The notes beneath the pieces were generated by a model, which was given only the letters and a program-made list of their open reading frames with translations, was not told the origin of the DNA and did not search any database. The translations under genes and the position numbers were made by a program. Source: Tannerella sp. (GTDB taxonomy: Bacteria; Bacteroidota; Bacteroidia; Bacteroidales; Tannerellaceae). Taken from it: DNA of 6,163 nucleotides. Shown piece after piece: positions 1 to 5,973 of the stretch. The stretch lies in contig JAITMT010000114.1 of the NCBI GenBank assembly GCA_031277235.1, positions 1 through 6,163 of the forward strand. The letters are read 5' to 3'. The number at the start of each line of letters is the position of its first letter. Positions within the stretch are counted from its first letter, which is position 1.

Positions 1-891
1 AGAACGGTTACCTATAATTTTATGCCCGTAATTGACTGGATACGAACCGATTTGATGCACAAAATGCCCGACGGCTCGTATTCGCTCTATTTCGACAGGA
101 TAAGGTTTGCCTATTTTGACATCCATATCCTTGAACGTCAGGATGCTGAAAAAGATTATACGGCACAGGAGATGCAAAAGGTACGGAATTTAGCCGAAAC
201 AATTACGGAAGCCGAAAAAGATGAATTGATTGATACGATAATTGTTAAGACTCAGAAGTTTATCAACGGCAATATCCGGGAAGGCGAACAACGTCCCGTT
301 GCCGTATTCAAAAAATTACTTTCTTTTTATGAGGGAATTGACCGCGATGCTCTTCGCGCCAACCTGAAATATTTTTTGGAGCGAATCATGCCCGTCTGTG
401 AAAAATACGGCATCACGATGGTCATCCATCCTGACGATCCGCCCTATCAGATGCTGGGACTTCCGCGCATCGTCACGTCGGCTGAAGATATTGACCGGAT
501 ACTGCAAGCCGTTGATAATCCGTGTAATTGCATTGCTTTCTGCGCCGGTTCGCTAAGCGCGGGCACACACAACGAACTGCCCGAAATAGCGCGAAAATTC
601 GCGTCGCGCACCGGTTTTGTGCATTTGCGCAGTACCGACGTTGATGACGAAGGCAATTTCATCGAGGCTTCGCACCTCGCCGGACGCGGTCATCTCATCG
701 AACTTGTACGTATCTTCGAGCGCGAAAAACCGGCGCTGCCGATGCGCATTGACCACGGCAAACTGATGACCGAAGACGTTGATAAAGAATACAATCCAGG
801 CTATTCGTTCCTCGGCAGAATGTTCGCCCTCGCCCAGATGGACGGGGTGATTGCTGCGGTCAGGGATGAGATGGGGCATTCATCAGTCTAA
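1..891 (+). CDS. uxuA: Mannonate dehydratase UxuA, 5'-truncated by the window edge
   Basis: UxuA removes water from D-mannonate to give 2-keto-3-deoxygluconate (EC 4.2.1.8), a cytoplasmic metal-dependent step of glucuronate/hexuronate breakdown. The open frame runs to the first base of the window. The ATG at 22 is internal, because the preceding codons read RTVTYNF before MPVIDW and match the family's conserved YNFMPVLDW segment. About 296 residues are visible and about 95-100 N-terminal residues are missing, compared with roughly 394 for the E. coli protein. Visible family motifs are IHPDDPP (nt about 424-444), LGLPRIV shortly after, FCAGSLSAG, FVHLRSTDVDDEGNF followed by EASHL, and MRIDHG then NPGYSFLGRM near the C-terminus. 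The E. coli protein has MRPDHG where this one has MRIDHG; the Asp-His pair is kept. The stop (889-891) overlaps that of the convergent downstream gene. Family assignment is strong. The start and any operon partners lie outside the window. Confidence 0.95.
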   Translation, partial: RTVTYNFMPVIDWIRTDLMHKMPDGSYSLYFDRIRFAYFDIHILERQDAEKDYTAQEMQKVRNLAETITEAEKDELIDTIIVKTQKFINGNIREGEQRPVAVFKKLLSFYEGIDRDALRANLKYFLERIMPVCEKYGITMVIHPDDPPYQMLGLPRIVTSAEDIDRILQAVDNPCNCIAFCAGSLSAGTHNELPEIARKFASRTGFVHLRSTDVDDEGNFIEASHLAGRGHLIELVRIFEREKPALPMRIDHGKLMTEDVDKEYNPGYSFLGRMFALAQMDGVIAAVRDEMGHSSV

Positions 892-1382
892 AAATACAAA
901 TCAATCCATTCGTAAGGATTCCCGACAAAGTCCATAAATCGAAGAAAATCGTCTTTGGCAACTATCAGCGACGCAGTATTGATGCAGGGATGAAAACTCA
1001 GTTTACGGGCTTTTTGCAGGTTGCCGTCCAAAAAAACATGCACATGATGCTCTTCGTCATTAATCAGACCGAAAGGCGTAACCGAGCCGGGCGTTACACC
1101 CAGATATTTCATCATGCGCTGTTCGGAAGCAAAACTCAGTTTGCCCTGACGCAACAGCCTCTCAATCGCGTGAATATCCATATTTTGATCGCAATCGAGA
1201 ATGACCAGATAATGGCGATTCCCCTTGTGATTGCGGAAAAACAGGTTTTTGCAGTGTTTTGCGTCGTGTCCCGCCCAATACTGCTTGGCAATCTCAATGG
1301 TCGGCACCTCGGGATGTTCCAGATATTCAAACGGAATATTCAGATTATCAAGGACTTGATACAGTTTTTGCGAGCCGTTCAT
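888..1382 (-). CDS. YbaK/ProX-family prolyl-tRNA editing protein (Ala-tRNA(Pro) deacylase type)
   Basis: This 164-residue single-domain protein matches the free-standing YbaK-like editing family (ProX/PrdX, ProXp-ala type). Members hydrolyse tRNA(Pro) mischarged with alanine in the cytoplasm, doing in trans what the INS domain does in some prolyl-tRNA synthetases. Seen directly: Lys45 in the segment AKHCKNLFFRNHKG, at the position of the catalytic lysine described for this family; LSFASEQRMMKYLGVTPGSV (about 82-101) followed by TPFGLIND; and SFHPCINTAS (about 129-138), the usual FHPxxNTA signature. The length is normal for the family and the ATG at 1380-1382 gives a complete domain. No Shine-Dalgarno is present, as is usual in Bacteroidota. 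A -7-like box lies about 105 bp upstream. The gene is convergent with uxuA and their stop codons overlap. Substrate specificity (Ala versus Cys) is inferred from family resemblance only. Confidence 0.88.
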   Translation of the reverse strand: MNGSQKLYQVLDNLNIPFEYLEHPEVPTIEIAKQYWAGHDAKHCKNLFFRNHKGNRHYLVILDCDQNMDIHAIERLLRQGKLSFASEQRMMKYLGVTPGSVTPFGLINDEEHHVHVFLDGNLQKARKLSFHPCINTASLIVAKDDFLRFMDFVGNPYEWIDLYF

Positions 1383-1486
1383 ATCATCATATTTTATTGA
1401 AGTAGTGTGAAAACTCTAAAATTAACATTCTAACATTCAAGGTTTTACAAGTGAAATATCCAACCCCTTCAAACCTAAAATTTGTG

Positions 1487-1494
1487 CAAAGATA
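1487..1494 (-). promoter_or_regulatory. Putative Bacteroidota -7 promoter box for the ProX-type gene
   Basis: Read on the minus strand the bases are TATCTTTG followed by CA, an exact match to the Bacteroidota -7 consensus TAnnTTTG. Upstream spacing of 19 bases leads to GTGTT, only a weak -33 (TTG-like) element. The box lies in an AT-rich stretch and would give a leader of roughly 95-100 nt before the ATG at 1382. No other good match was found between this gene and the FAD dehydrogenase gene. Function is inferred. Confidence 0.55.
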
Positions 1495-1650
1495 AAATAT
1501 TTTTTAATACATGAACACTTTCGATAATTTTTTTCAAATTTTGTTTGCAGCATAGACTTCTCTCCCATGTAGTGGCATTCCGTAGCAAGCACCATTAGAG
1601 TTAGAATCTACGATTTTTTCGTCATTCTGAAGAAATTGAAAAATCTCGAC

Positions 1651-1678
1651 CTCACCCCCTACCCTTCTCCACAAGGAT
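1651..1678. repeat. C-rich repeat fragment abutting the FAD dehydrogenase stop codon
   Basis: The bases CTCACCCCCTACCC, then TTCTCCACAAGGA, look like one half of the common C-rich/G-rich imperfect palindrome found between genes in many bacteria. The expected G-rich second half is absent. The fragment ends directly at the stop codon of the FAD dehydrogenase (1679-1681). The likeness to the intact C/G-rich hairpins at 3306-3336 and 4458-4502 is in composition rather than exact sequence, so membership in one family is tentative. Confidence 0.4.
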
Positions 1679-3289
1679 CTATGTGAAAACCACCCGTTCC
1701 GCGCAATTCTCGCCGTCAATGGCTGAGGACACGATTCCGCCGGCATAACCGGCACCTTCGCCGCACGGATAAAGATTTTTCAAAGTTACGTGCTGCAAGG
1801 TTTCGCGGTCGCGCAAAATGCGGACAGGCGACGAGGTGCGCGTTTCGACCCCCGTCAGAACCGCTTCGTTCGTCAGGAATCCGCGCGAAACTTTATCGAA
1901 TTGCCGGAAACCGTCTCTTAACCTGGATGTTATAAACTCCGGCAGCCAGAAATGCAGCGGCGAAGCCAACAATCCGGGCACATAGGACGATTCGGGCAAG
2001 CCGGACGAATTGCGCTGCTGCACGAAATCCGCCATCCGCTGCGCAGGCGCCGTTTGTCGCATTCCGCCATTTATCCAAGCCAAACGCTCCAATTCCTCCT
2101 GAAAATCCAATACTGCTAATTTGGGATTTTGGATTTTAGATTTTGGATTGAAGATTAACGATTGGGAATTTTGGATTAATTGTCCATTGTCAATTGTCAA
2201 TTGTCCATTAAAAAAGTCTTCCGGCGAAACCTCCACCACCATCCCCGCATTAGCCCATTGCGAGCCGCGGTGAGAAGGCGACATTCCATTGACAACTACC
2301 TGCTCCGTCGCGCTGGCGGAAGGCACGATAAACCCGCCCGGACACATGCAGAACGAATAAACGCCGCGTCCCGCCGACTGCGCCGTGAAACTGTATTCCG
2401 CCGCAGGCAGGAACGCTCCCCTACCCTCTTTCCGATGATAGCGGATTTGGTCAATCAACGTCTGCGGATGTTCGACGCGCACGCCGACGGCAATCGCTTT
2501 TGCCTCCATATCAATGTTTTCGGCAGCCAGATAGCGATATACGTCGCGCGCCGAATGTCCGGTAGCCAAAATGACGGGACCCATAAACTCTTTAGAATCT
2601 GCGGTTACGATCCCGCAAACTTCCCGATTCCGAATAATCAACGACTGCATGCAAGTTTCAAAATGCACCTCGCCGCCGCATTCGATGATTTGATTGCGGA
2701 TATTTTCGATAATTCGCGGTAATTTGTCCGTACCAATGTGAGGATGAACGTCTTGCAGAATGGCAGGCGTTGCGCCGAACTGACACAGGATATGCAAAAT
2801 CCTGTCCACCGAGCCGCGTTTTTTACTTCGCGTGTAGAGTTTTCCGTCCGAATACGCGCCCGCGCCGCCTTCGCCGAAACAGTAGTTCGATTCGGGATTT
2901 ACGAGGTGTTCGACACTTATTTTCGCAATGTCTCTTTTGCGGTCGCGCACGTTCTTACCGCGCTCAATCACAACAGGTTTCAATCCCAGTTCAATCAATC
3001 GCAACGCCGCAAAAAGTCCTGCCGGACCTGCGCCAACGACAATAACCGGTTTTCCGCCTGAAACATCTTTATATTCAATGGTTTGATATTCATTTTCGGG
3101 TGGAAATTCGTTGATAAAGGCACGAAGCGTTACGTTCACGTAAACCGTGCGTTGCCGTGCGTCAATAGAACGTTTCAATACGCGCACCGCTACCGGCGCT
3201 TCGCCTGTTTCACGCTGTACAATCTCTTTCAGAACATGCTCATTTTCAGTCTGTTCCGGTAATAAACGCAGTTGAAATTCTTTAATCAT
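1679..3289 (-). CDS. COG2509-type FAD-dependent dehydrogenase carrying an in-frame repeat insertion
   Basis: This 536-residue protein matches the widespread, poorly characterised cytoplasmic family of NAD(P)/FAD-dependent oxidoreductases (COG2509). The physiological substrate is not established. Domains in order: an N-terminal region of about 75 residues typical of this family; the Rossmann FAD site VIVVGAGPAG (about 82-91) with Glu-Arg at 109-110 after the second strand; the motif CFGEGGAGAYSDGKLYTR (137-154); ATGHSARDVY in the middle; QTAPAQRMADF (412-422); and the C-terminal flavin-contacting segment PCGEGAGYAGGIVSSAIDG (508-526). Residues 361-389 are encoded by an 84-bp 7-bp-periodic repeat and break an otherwise conserved stretch just before LDFQEELERLAW. 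Without them the protein would be about 508 residues. The frame is intact on both sides, so the gene is probably functional, but this is not shown. The start is an ATG at 3287-3289 with no Shine-Dalgarno and no clear -7 box upstream. Confidence 0.9.
   Translation of the reverse strand: MIKEFQLRLLPEQTENEHVLKEIVQRETGEAPVAVRVLKRSIDARQRTVYVNVTLRAFINEFPPENEYQTIEYKDVSGGKPVIVVGAGPAGLFAALRLIELGLKPVVIERGKNVRDRKRDIAKISVEHLVNPESNYCFGEGGAGAYSDGKLYTRSKKRGSVDRILHILCQFGATPAILQDVHPHIGTDKLPRIIENIRNQIIECGGEVHFETCMQSLIIRNREVCGIVTADSKEFMGPVILATGHSARDVYRYLAAENIDMEAKAIAVGVRVEHPQTLIDQIRYHRKEGRGAFLPAAEYSFTAQSAGRGVYSFCMCPGGFIVPSASATEQVVVNGMSPSHRGSQWANAGMVVEVSPEDFFNGQLTIDNGQLIQNSQSLIFNPKSKIQNPKLAVLDFQEELERLAWINGGMRQTAPAQRMADFVQQRNSSGLPESSYVPGLLASPLHFWLPEFITSRLRDGFRQFDKVSRGFLTNEAVLTGVETRTSSPVRILRDRETLQHVTLKNLYPCGEGAGYAGGIVSSAIDGENCAERVVFT
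2124..2207. repeat. Heptanucleotide tandem array inside the FAD dehydrogenase gene (12 units, 84 bp)
   Basis: On the plus strand this tract divides into twelve consecutive 7-bp units. Units 1-8 (2124-2179) are degenerate versions of GGATTTT: units 1 and 2 are exact, unit 3 is AGATTTT and the others drift (GGATTGA, AGATTAA, GGATTAA). Units 9-12 (2180-2207) are TTGTCCA, TTGTCAA, TTGTCAA, TTGTCCA. The two blocks stay in the same 7-bp phase. Total length is 84, divisible by three, so the host frame is kept. It encodes the low-complexity residues 361-389, rich in Asn, Gln, Ile and Lys. It resembles the heptameric short tandem repeats known from filamentous cyanobacteria, here in a coding region. 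Confidence 0.85.
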
Positions 3290-3305
3290 TTTTACAAAAA
3301 TTTAA

Positions 3306-3336
3306 GCCCCCCTCTAACTCCCCCAAAGGGGGAAGG
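3306..3336. repeat. C/G-rich palindromic repeat upstream of the FAD dehydrogenase
   Basis: The tract begins CCCCCCTCTAACTCCC and contains the perfect hairpin CCCCC-AAA-GGGGG (3320-3332), followed by GAAGG. It belongs by appearance to the class of intergenic repeats with C-rich left and G-rich right halves seen in Bacteroidota genomes. It starts only 17 bp upstream of the FAD dehydrogenase ATG on the minus strand, so it may lie in that gene's leader or replace the usual promoter region, where I found no good TAnnTTTG box. Confidence 0.6.
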
Positions 3337-3357
3337 ATTACCCTCCTGTTAGGTTTT

Positions 3358-3475
3358 ATTCCCGTCAGAGAATATCGCTCGGTAGAAAATGTATTCCGTT
3401 GTTGGTTGCATTCCGTACGGAGTGCAACCTCTGGATTGTTTACCTTTCTACCGGGCGATACATTCCTGACGGAAT
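3358..3475. repeat. Palindromic element, copy A
   Basis: This element of about 118 bp has nested inverted repeats. The outer hairpins are ATTCCCGTCAGAGAAT (3358-3373) on the left and ATTCCTGACGGAAT (3462-3475) on the right. Next inward are the arms ATCGCTCGGTAGAAA (3374-3388) and TTTCTACCGGGCGAT (3445-3459), which pair except for one T-G position that would be a G-U wobble in plus-strand RNA. At the centre is a 26-bp palindrome (3404-3429), GGTTGCATTCCGT and its near-complement, with one mismatch pair. Positions 3374-3426 match the reverse complement of 4325-4377 (copy B) at 50 of 53 bases. It lies between the FAD dehydrogenase and the outer-membrane protein gene. Confidence 0.85.
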
Positions 3476-3505
3476 GTAAAACACTTAATAGTCCGCTCCC
3501 TAGAA

Positions 3506-3530
3506 GAAAGACTTTTCTCTCCCGTCTTTC
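3506..3530 (-). terminator. Possible terminator hairpin of the outer-membrane protein gene
   Basis: GAAAGAC (3506-3512) and GTCTTTC (3524-3530) form a perfect 7-bp stem with an 11-base loop. On the minus strand it follows the stop of the outer-membrane protein gene by about 30 bp and is followed by the pyrimidine-rich TTCTA, a weak T tract. A GC-rich imperfect hairpin (3531-3562) lies between it and the stop codon. The pair could end transcription, but the T tract is short, so this is tentative. Confidence 0.35.
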
Positions 3531-3562
3531 CTCCCTCCCTTCGAGAGGGCTGGGGAGGGGCT
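3531..3562. repeat. C/G-rich imperfect palindrome at the 3' end of the outer-membrane protein gene
   Basis: The left half is CTCCCTCCCTTCGAG and the right half AGGGCTGGGGAGGGGCT (3546-3562). The right half matches 4487-4503 at 16 of 17 bases, so the two are copies of one repeat. Its last two bases are already inside the stop codon (TAG on the minus strand, 3561-3563) of the outer-membrane protein gene. In RNA from that gene it would form a GC-rich hairpin immediately after translation ends. Confidence 0.65.
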
Positions 3563-4220
3563 ATTTAAAAGGATAAAATATCAATCCCACCCCGCCTCTC
3601 AGACCGCTCCAAGTCGGTTTAACAAGCGTATCATAGCCTTCAAATTCCAAATTCCGCTGTATATCAGCCTGATACCCGGCGCTGACATTCAACGTCAAAA
3701 GTCGGGTCAATTTCATTTTGAATCCCAAAGCAGGCTCAAGGAAATAATTGGTACCCGTCCCTTTGTCATTATTGATCAGATTTCCGCCAATATCAGTTAA
3801 TACCCTCATATCCACTTCATTCAGAACGGCGCCTGCGGTCAGCATAAAATAAGGTTTTAACTTTTTACCCGTCAGAAATTTAGGCGTTATGCGATAGAAA
3901 ACACCTAATCTGTTGCCGGTTATGTCAATGGACGGGCTTTCCATGTTGTCGAAATCAAGTCTGCCTTCCGTGCTCAACCGGTCGTAGGAAAGCCCGAAAT
4001 GATGCATTTCTCCCATCTCCATGCCGATTTTCACCTGATGGATGAGATTTCCCGGAAAGTTTTTTTGAATCATCTCTTTATCAACATCATAGAATAGACG
4101 TTTATACTCCCTCATACAAAAATCGCCGTATCCCAAATCGTATTCCACCGTCAAATTCTGCGCTTTCATGAAATTTCCGAAAAGCGACAGAAAGAAAACA
4201 TACAACAACAACTTTCTCAT
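3561..4220 (-). CDS. Predicted outer-membrane beta-barrel protein
   Basis: This 219-residue protein begins MRKLLLYVFFLSLFGNFMKA, a clear signal peptide with a basic start, a hydrophobic core and a likely cleavage near KAQ-N (about residue 20-21). The mature part alternates polar and aromatic/hydrophobic residues in strand-like stretches, for example HHFGLSYDRLS, NRLGVFYRITPKF, LKPYFMLTAGAVL, NYFLEPALGFKMKL, LTLNVSAGYQ and LRGGVGLIFYPF. It ends with an aromatic residue next to the C-terminus, as small outer-membrane barrels of Bacteroidota often do. No specific family or ligand is recognised; transport, adhesion or structural roles cannot be separated. I chose the ATG at 4218-4220. The frame extends two codons further to a TTG (4224-4226), which adds nothing to the signal peptide. 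The gene stands alone between two repeat-rich gaps, without a clear promoter box or Shine-Dalgarno. Confidence 0.8.
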   Translation of the reverse strand: MRKLLLYVFFLSLFGNFMKAQNLTVEYDLGYGDFCMREYKRLFYDVDKEMIQKNFPGNLIHQVKIGMEMGEMHHFGLSYDRLSTEGRLDFDNMESPSIDITGNRLGVFYRITPKFLTGKKLKPYFMLTAGAVLNEVDMRVLTDIGGNLINNDKGTGTNYFLEPALGFKMKLTRLLTLNVSAGYQADIQRNLEFEGYDTLVKPTWSGLRGGVGLIFYPFK

Positions 4221-4273
4221 AATCAATGATTTTTATATTTTTGTATTTTCAATATTGTATCTAATGATTTTCG

Positions 4274-4424
4274 GCATCCCGTCAGGGATGCATCGCTCGG
4301 TAGAAAGGCAATCCACCCACAGGATGCATTCCGTACGGAATGCAACCCACAATGGAATACATTTTCTACCGAGCGATGCATTATCTCCCCTCCGGTCGAT
4401 GAACGTTGTTTCCTAACGGAATGC
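4274..4424. repeat. Palindromic element, copy B (inverted relative to A, with an extra 47-bp block)
   Basis: The left hairpin is GCATCCC-GTCA-GGGATGC (4274-4291), then the arm ATCGCTCGGTAGAAA (4292-4306), a centre containing the perfect 20-bp palindrome TGCATTCCGTACGGAATGCA (4325-4344), and the right arm TTTCTACCGAGCGAT (4363-4377). The two arms are exact inverse complements over 15 bp. The unit 4325-4377 is the reverse complement of 3374-3426 in copy A at 50 of 53 bases, so the element lies in the opposite orientation. A 47-bp block (4378-4424) outside the right arm recurs in copy D (6022-6068) at 43 of 47 bases, but there it lies between the arms. Confidence 0.85.
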
Positions 4425-4457
4425 ACAAATAATACCCAATTTATTTTAGAACTTTCC

Positions 4458-4502
4458 GAAGGAGGGTGACTCCTTCCCCTTTGGGGAGGGCTGGGGAGGA
4501 GC
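4458..4502. repeat. C/G-rich double hairpin repeat
   Basis: Two overlapping hairpins are visible: GAAGGAG (4458-4464) with CTCCTTC (4470-4476), and CCCC-TTT-GGGG (4476-4486) whose stem can be extended by the following AGGGCTGGGGAGGAG. The segment 4487-4503 repeats 3546-3562 with one difference. Its right edge runs directly into the solo arm of element C. Downstream of radA on the minus strand, it could fold in the radA 3' untranslated region. Confidence 0.65.
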
Positions 4503-4535
4503 TTTCTACCGAACGATGCAATCCTGGTGGATTGC
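4503..4535. repeat. Palindromic element, solo right arm C
   Basis: The arm TTTCTACCGAACGAT (4503-4517) differs by one base from the right arm of B (CCGAACGAT for CCGAGCGAT). It is followed by the perfect hairpin GCAATCC-TGGT-GGATTGC (4518-4535). No matching left arm lies immediately to the left; a C/G-rich repeat occupies that place. It may be the surviving end of a broken element or the distal end of a longer composite with B. It lies 34 bp beyond the radA stop codon. Confidence 0.75.
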
Positions 4536-4569
4536 AAAATTTGAGTATTACACGGAGTATTCATATTTT

Positions 4570-5934
4570 TTATCCAAACAAAGCCTTAAAAGCCTCCTCG
4601 ACTTTTTTGACCTGTACCACTTTGATTTTGATTTTCGAGAGGTCTAACCCTTTCATTTGCGGGATGATGATGCGCGAAAATCCGAGTTTTTCGGCTTCCT
4701 GAATGCGTTGTTCAATGCGATTCACGGGACGGATTTCGCCCGACAAACCGACTTCTCCCGCCATGCAAACTTCCCTATCTATCGCAATATCAAGGCTTGA
4801 CGACAAAACGGCGCTAATCACCGACAGGTCAATCGCGGGGTCGTTCACCCGCAAACCGCCTGCAATATTCAGAAACACATCCTTTTGCGCCAGTTTGAAG
4901 CCGGCACGCTTTTCCAGCACCGCCAGCAACATGTTCATGCGGCGAATGTCGAAACCCGTCGCGCTCCGTTGCGGCATTCCGTAAACGGCAGAACTCACGA
5001 GCGACTGCGTTTCTATCAAAAACGGACGCACGCCCTCGATGGCTGCCGCTATCGCTACACCGCTCAGTCCCTGATGGTTATCCGTCAGTAAAAGTTCCGA
5101 AGGATTGCTCACTTCCCGCAATCCGCTTTGCCGCATTTCGTAAATCCCCAGTTCCGCCGTGCTGCCGAAACGGTTTTTGATGCTCCGCAAAATGCGATAC
5201 ATGTAATGCTGGTCGCCCTCAAACTGCAACACCGTATCAACAATATGCTCCAGCACTTTCGGTCCCGCGATGCTGCCCTCCTTATTGATATGTCCGATGA
5301 TCAAAACCGGCATACCCGTTTCCTTGGCGAACTTGAGTATCAACGCGCTACACTCGCGAACCTGCGAAATGCTGCCGGGCGACGAATCAATCGTTTCCGT
5401 AAAAACCGTCTGGATGGAGTCTATGATTAGCAAATCGGGATTGGTGTTTTTTACTTCCGTGAAAATCTGCTCGATATTGGTTTCGCAATACACGAAACAG
5501 TTGACTGTCAGGGTTTCGGAGAGGCGGTCGGCGCGTAATTTCAACTGTTGCGCGCTTTCCTCTCCGGACACGTACATCGTGCGTATGTCCTTCAATTTCA
5601 GTATTGTCTGCAACACGAGCGTTGATTTTCCGATACCCGGCTCGCCGCCTATCAACACCAGCGAACCTTTGACCAATCCGCCGCCCAACACCCTGTTCAG
5701 TTCGCCGTCCCGCAAATCGAGCCTGACTTCTTCCTTGGAAGTTACATCCCTGAGTAACAGCGGTCTGGGGCTTGATCGCTCCAAACCTTCAATCACCCGC
5801 TGCGCTTTCGTTTCCTTGCGGACAACATGCTCCACATACGTGTTCCACGCACCGCAGGCGGGACATTTACCAATCCATTTCAAGGATTCCGCCCCGCAAT
5901 CCGTGCATACGTAGATGGATTTTTCTTTTGACAT
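4570..5934 (-). CDS. radA: DNA repair ATPase RadA (Sms)
   Basis: RadA is a cytoplasmic RecA-like, DnaB-like ATPase that promotes branch migration and processing of recombination intermediates. The 454-residue product has all parts in order: an N-terminal C4 zinc finger CTDC...CPAC (Cys10, 13, 24, 27); Walker A GGEPGIGKST (96-105); Walker B LLIID (168-172) followed by SIQTV; the RadA-specific KNRFG motif (253-257); and a C-terminal Lon-protease-like domain (about 290-454) with GGLRVNDPAIDLSV and GEVGLSGEIRPV (393-404). The length is typical of the family. The ATG at 5932-5934 gives MSKEKSIYVC, the usual short lead to the zinc finger. A TTG nine codons upstream (5959-5961) in the same frame is a less likely start. 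No Shine-Dalgarno is seen. A palindromic element (copy D) lies 40 bp upstream, between the gene and its putative promoter box. Confidence 0.97.
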   Translation of the reverse strand: MSKEKSIYVCTDCGAESLKWIGKCPACGAWNTYVEHVVRKETKAQRVIEGLERSSPRPLLLRDVTSKEEVRLDLRDGELNRVLGGGLVKGSLVLIGGEPGIGKSTLVLQTILKLKDIRTMYVSGEESAQQLKLRADRLSETLTVNCFVYCETNIEQIFTEVKNTNPDLLIIDSIQTVFTETIDSSPGSISQVRECSALILKFAKETGMPVLIIGHINKEGSIAGPKVLEHIVDTVLQFEGDQHYMYRILRSIKNRFGSTAELGIYEMRQSGLREVSNPSELLLTDNHQGLSGVAIAAAIEGVRPFLIETQSLVSSAVYGMPQRSATGFDIRRMNMLLAVLEKRAGFKLAQKDVFLNIAGGLRVNDPAIDLSVISAVLSSSLDIAIDREVCMAGEVGLSGEIRPVNRIEQRIQEAEKLGFSRIIIPQMKGLDLSKIKIKVVQVKKVEEAFKALFG

Positions 5935-5973
5935 TTTGTTCAAATAATTATGACTGCTCAATTTTAACCTAAA

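Larger units (their letters stand above)
1383..1678. other. Intergenic gap without a credible gene
   Basis: This is a gap of about 296 bp between two minus-strand genes. Its left half is AT-rich and holds the promoter box at 1487-1494. From about 1534 to 1650 the base composition is more mixed, and the stretch around 1619-1648 (CGTCATTCTGAAGAAATTG and onwards) resembles the dispersed repeat remnants often seen between bacterial genes. The last 28 bases are a C-rich repeat fragment. A short minus-strand frame crosses part of it but shows no domain or start signal. I see no RNA gene here. Confidence 0.6.
4221..4569. other. Repeat-filled intergenic gap
   Basis: This gap of about 349 bp between the outer-membrane protein gene and radA (both minus strand) is largely made of repeats: palindromic element B (4274-4424), a C/G-rich hairpin (4458-4502) and a solo element arm C (4503-4535). 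The first 53 bases are AT-rich leader for the outer-membrane protein gene, with no exact TAnnTTTG box. Open frames crossing the gap on both strands are made from repeat sequence and are not counted as genes. Confidence 0.75.

Noticed and set aside
1534..1755. Minus-strand open frame of 73 codons overlapping the end of the FAD dehydrogenase
   Set aside because: It begins out of frame inside the conserved dehydrogenase C-terminus and continues through the C-rich repeat; it has no independent support.
2180..2722. Plus-strand open frame of 180 codons opposite the FAD dehydrogenase
   Set aside because: It is an antisense shadow that starts inside the heptanucleotide array; no family motif is visible.
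4218..4226. TTG start two codons upstream for the outer-membrane protein
   Set aside because: The ATG at 4218-4220 gives a standard signal peptide; the TTG adds two residues with no supporting ribosome site.
4168..4416. Plus-strand open frame of 82 codons
   Set aside because: It overlaps the signal-peptide end of the outer-membrane protein gene and reads through element B; its residues simply translate the repeat arms.
4483..4499. G-quadruplex in the G-rich repeat
   Set aside because: Only three runs of three or more G are present on the plus strand (also at 3546-3560); hairpin pairing with the C-rich half explains the sequence better.
4223..4564. Minus-strand open frame of 113 codons in the gap between radA and the outer-membrane protein gene
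   Set aside because: It is composed almost wholly of repeat sequence (element B, the C/G-rich hairpin and arm C), and shows no domain and no start signal.
5270..5914. Plus-strand open frame of 214 codons opposite radA
   Set aside because: It is antisense to conserved RadA motifs, its residues are low in domain character, and radA is certain on the other strand.
5932..5961. TTG start nine codons upstream for radA
   Set aside because: The ATG at 5932-5934 places the zinc finger at the usual distance from the N-terminus; the extension is not typical of RadA.
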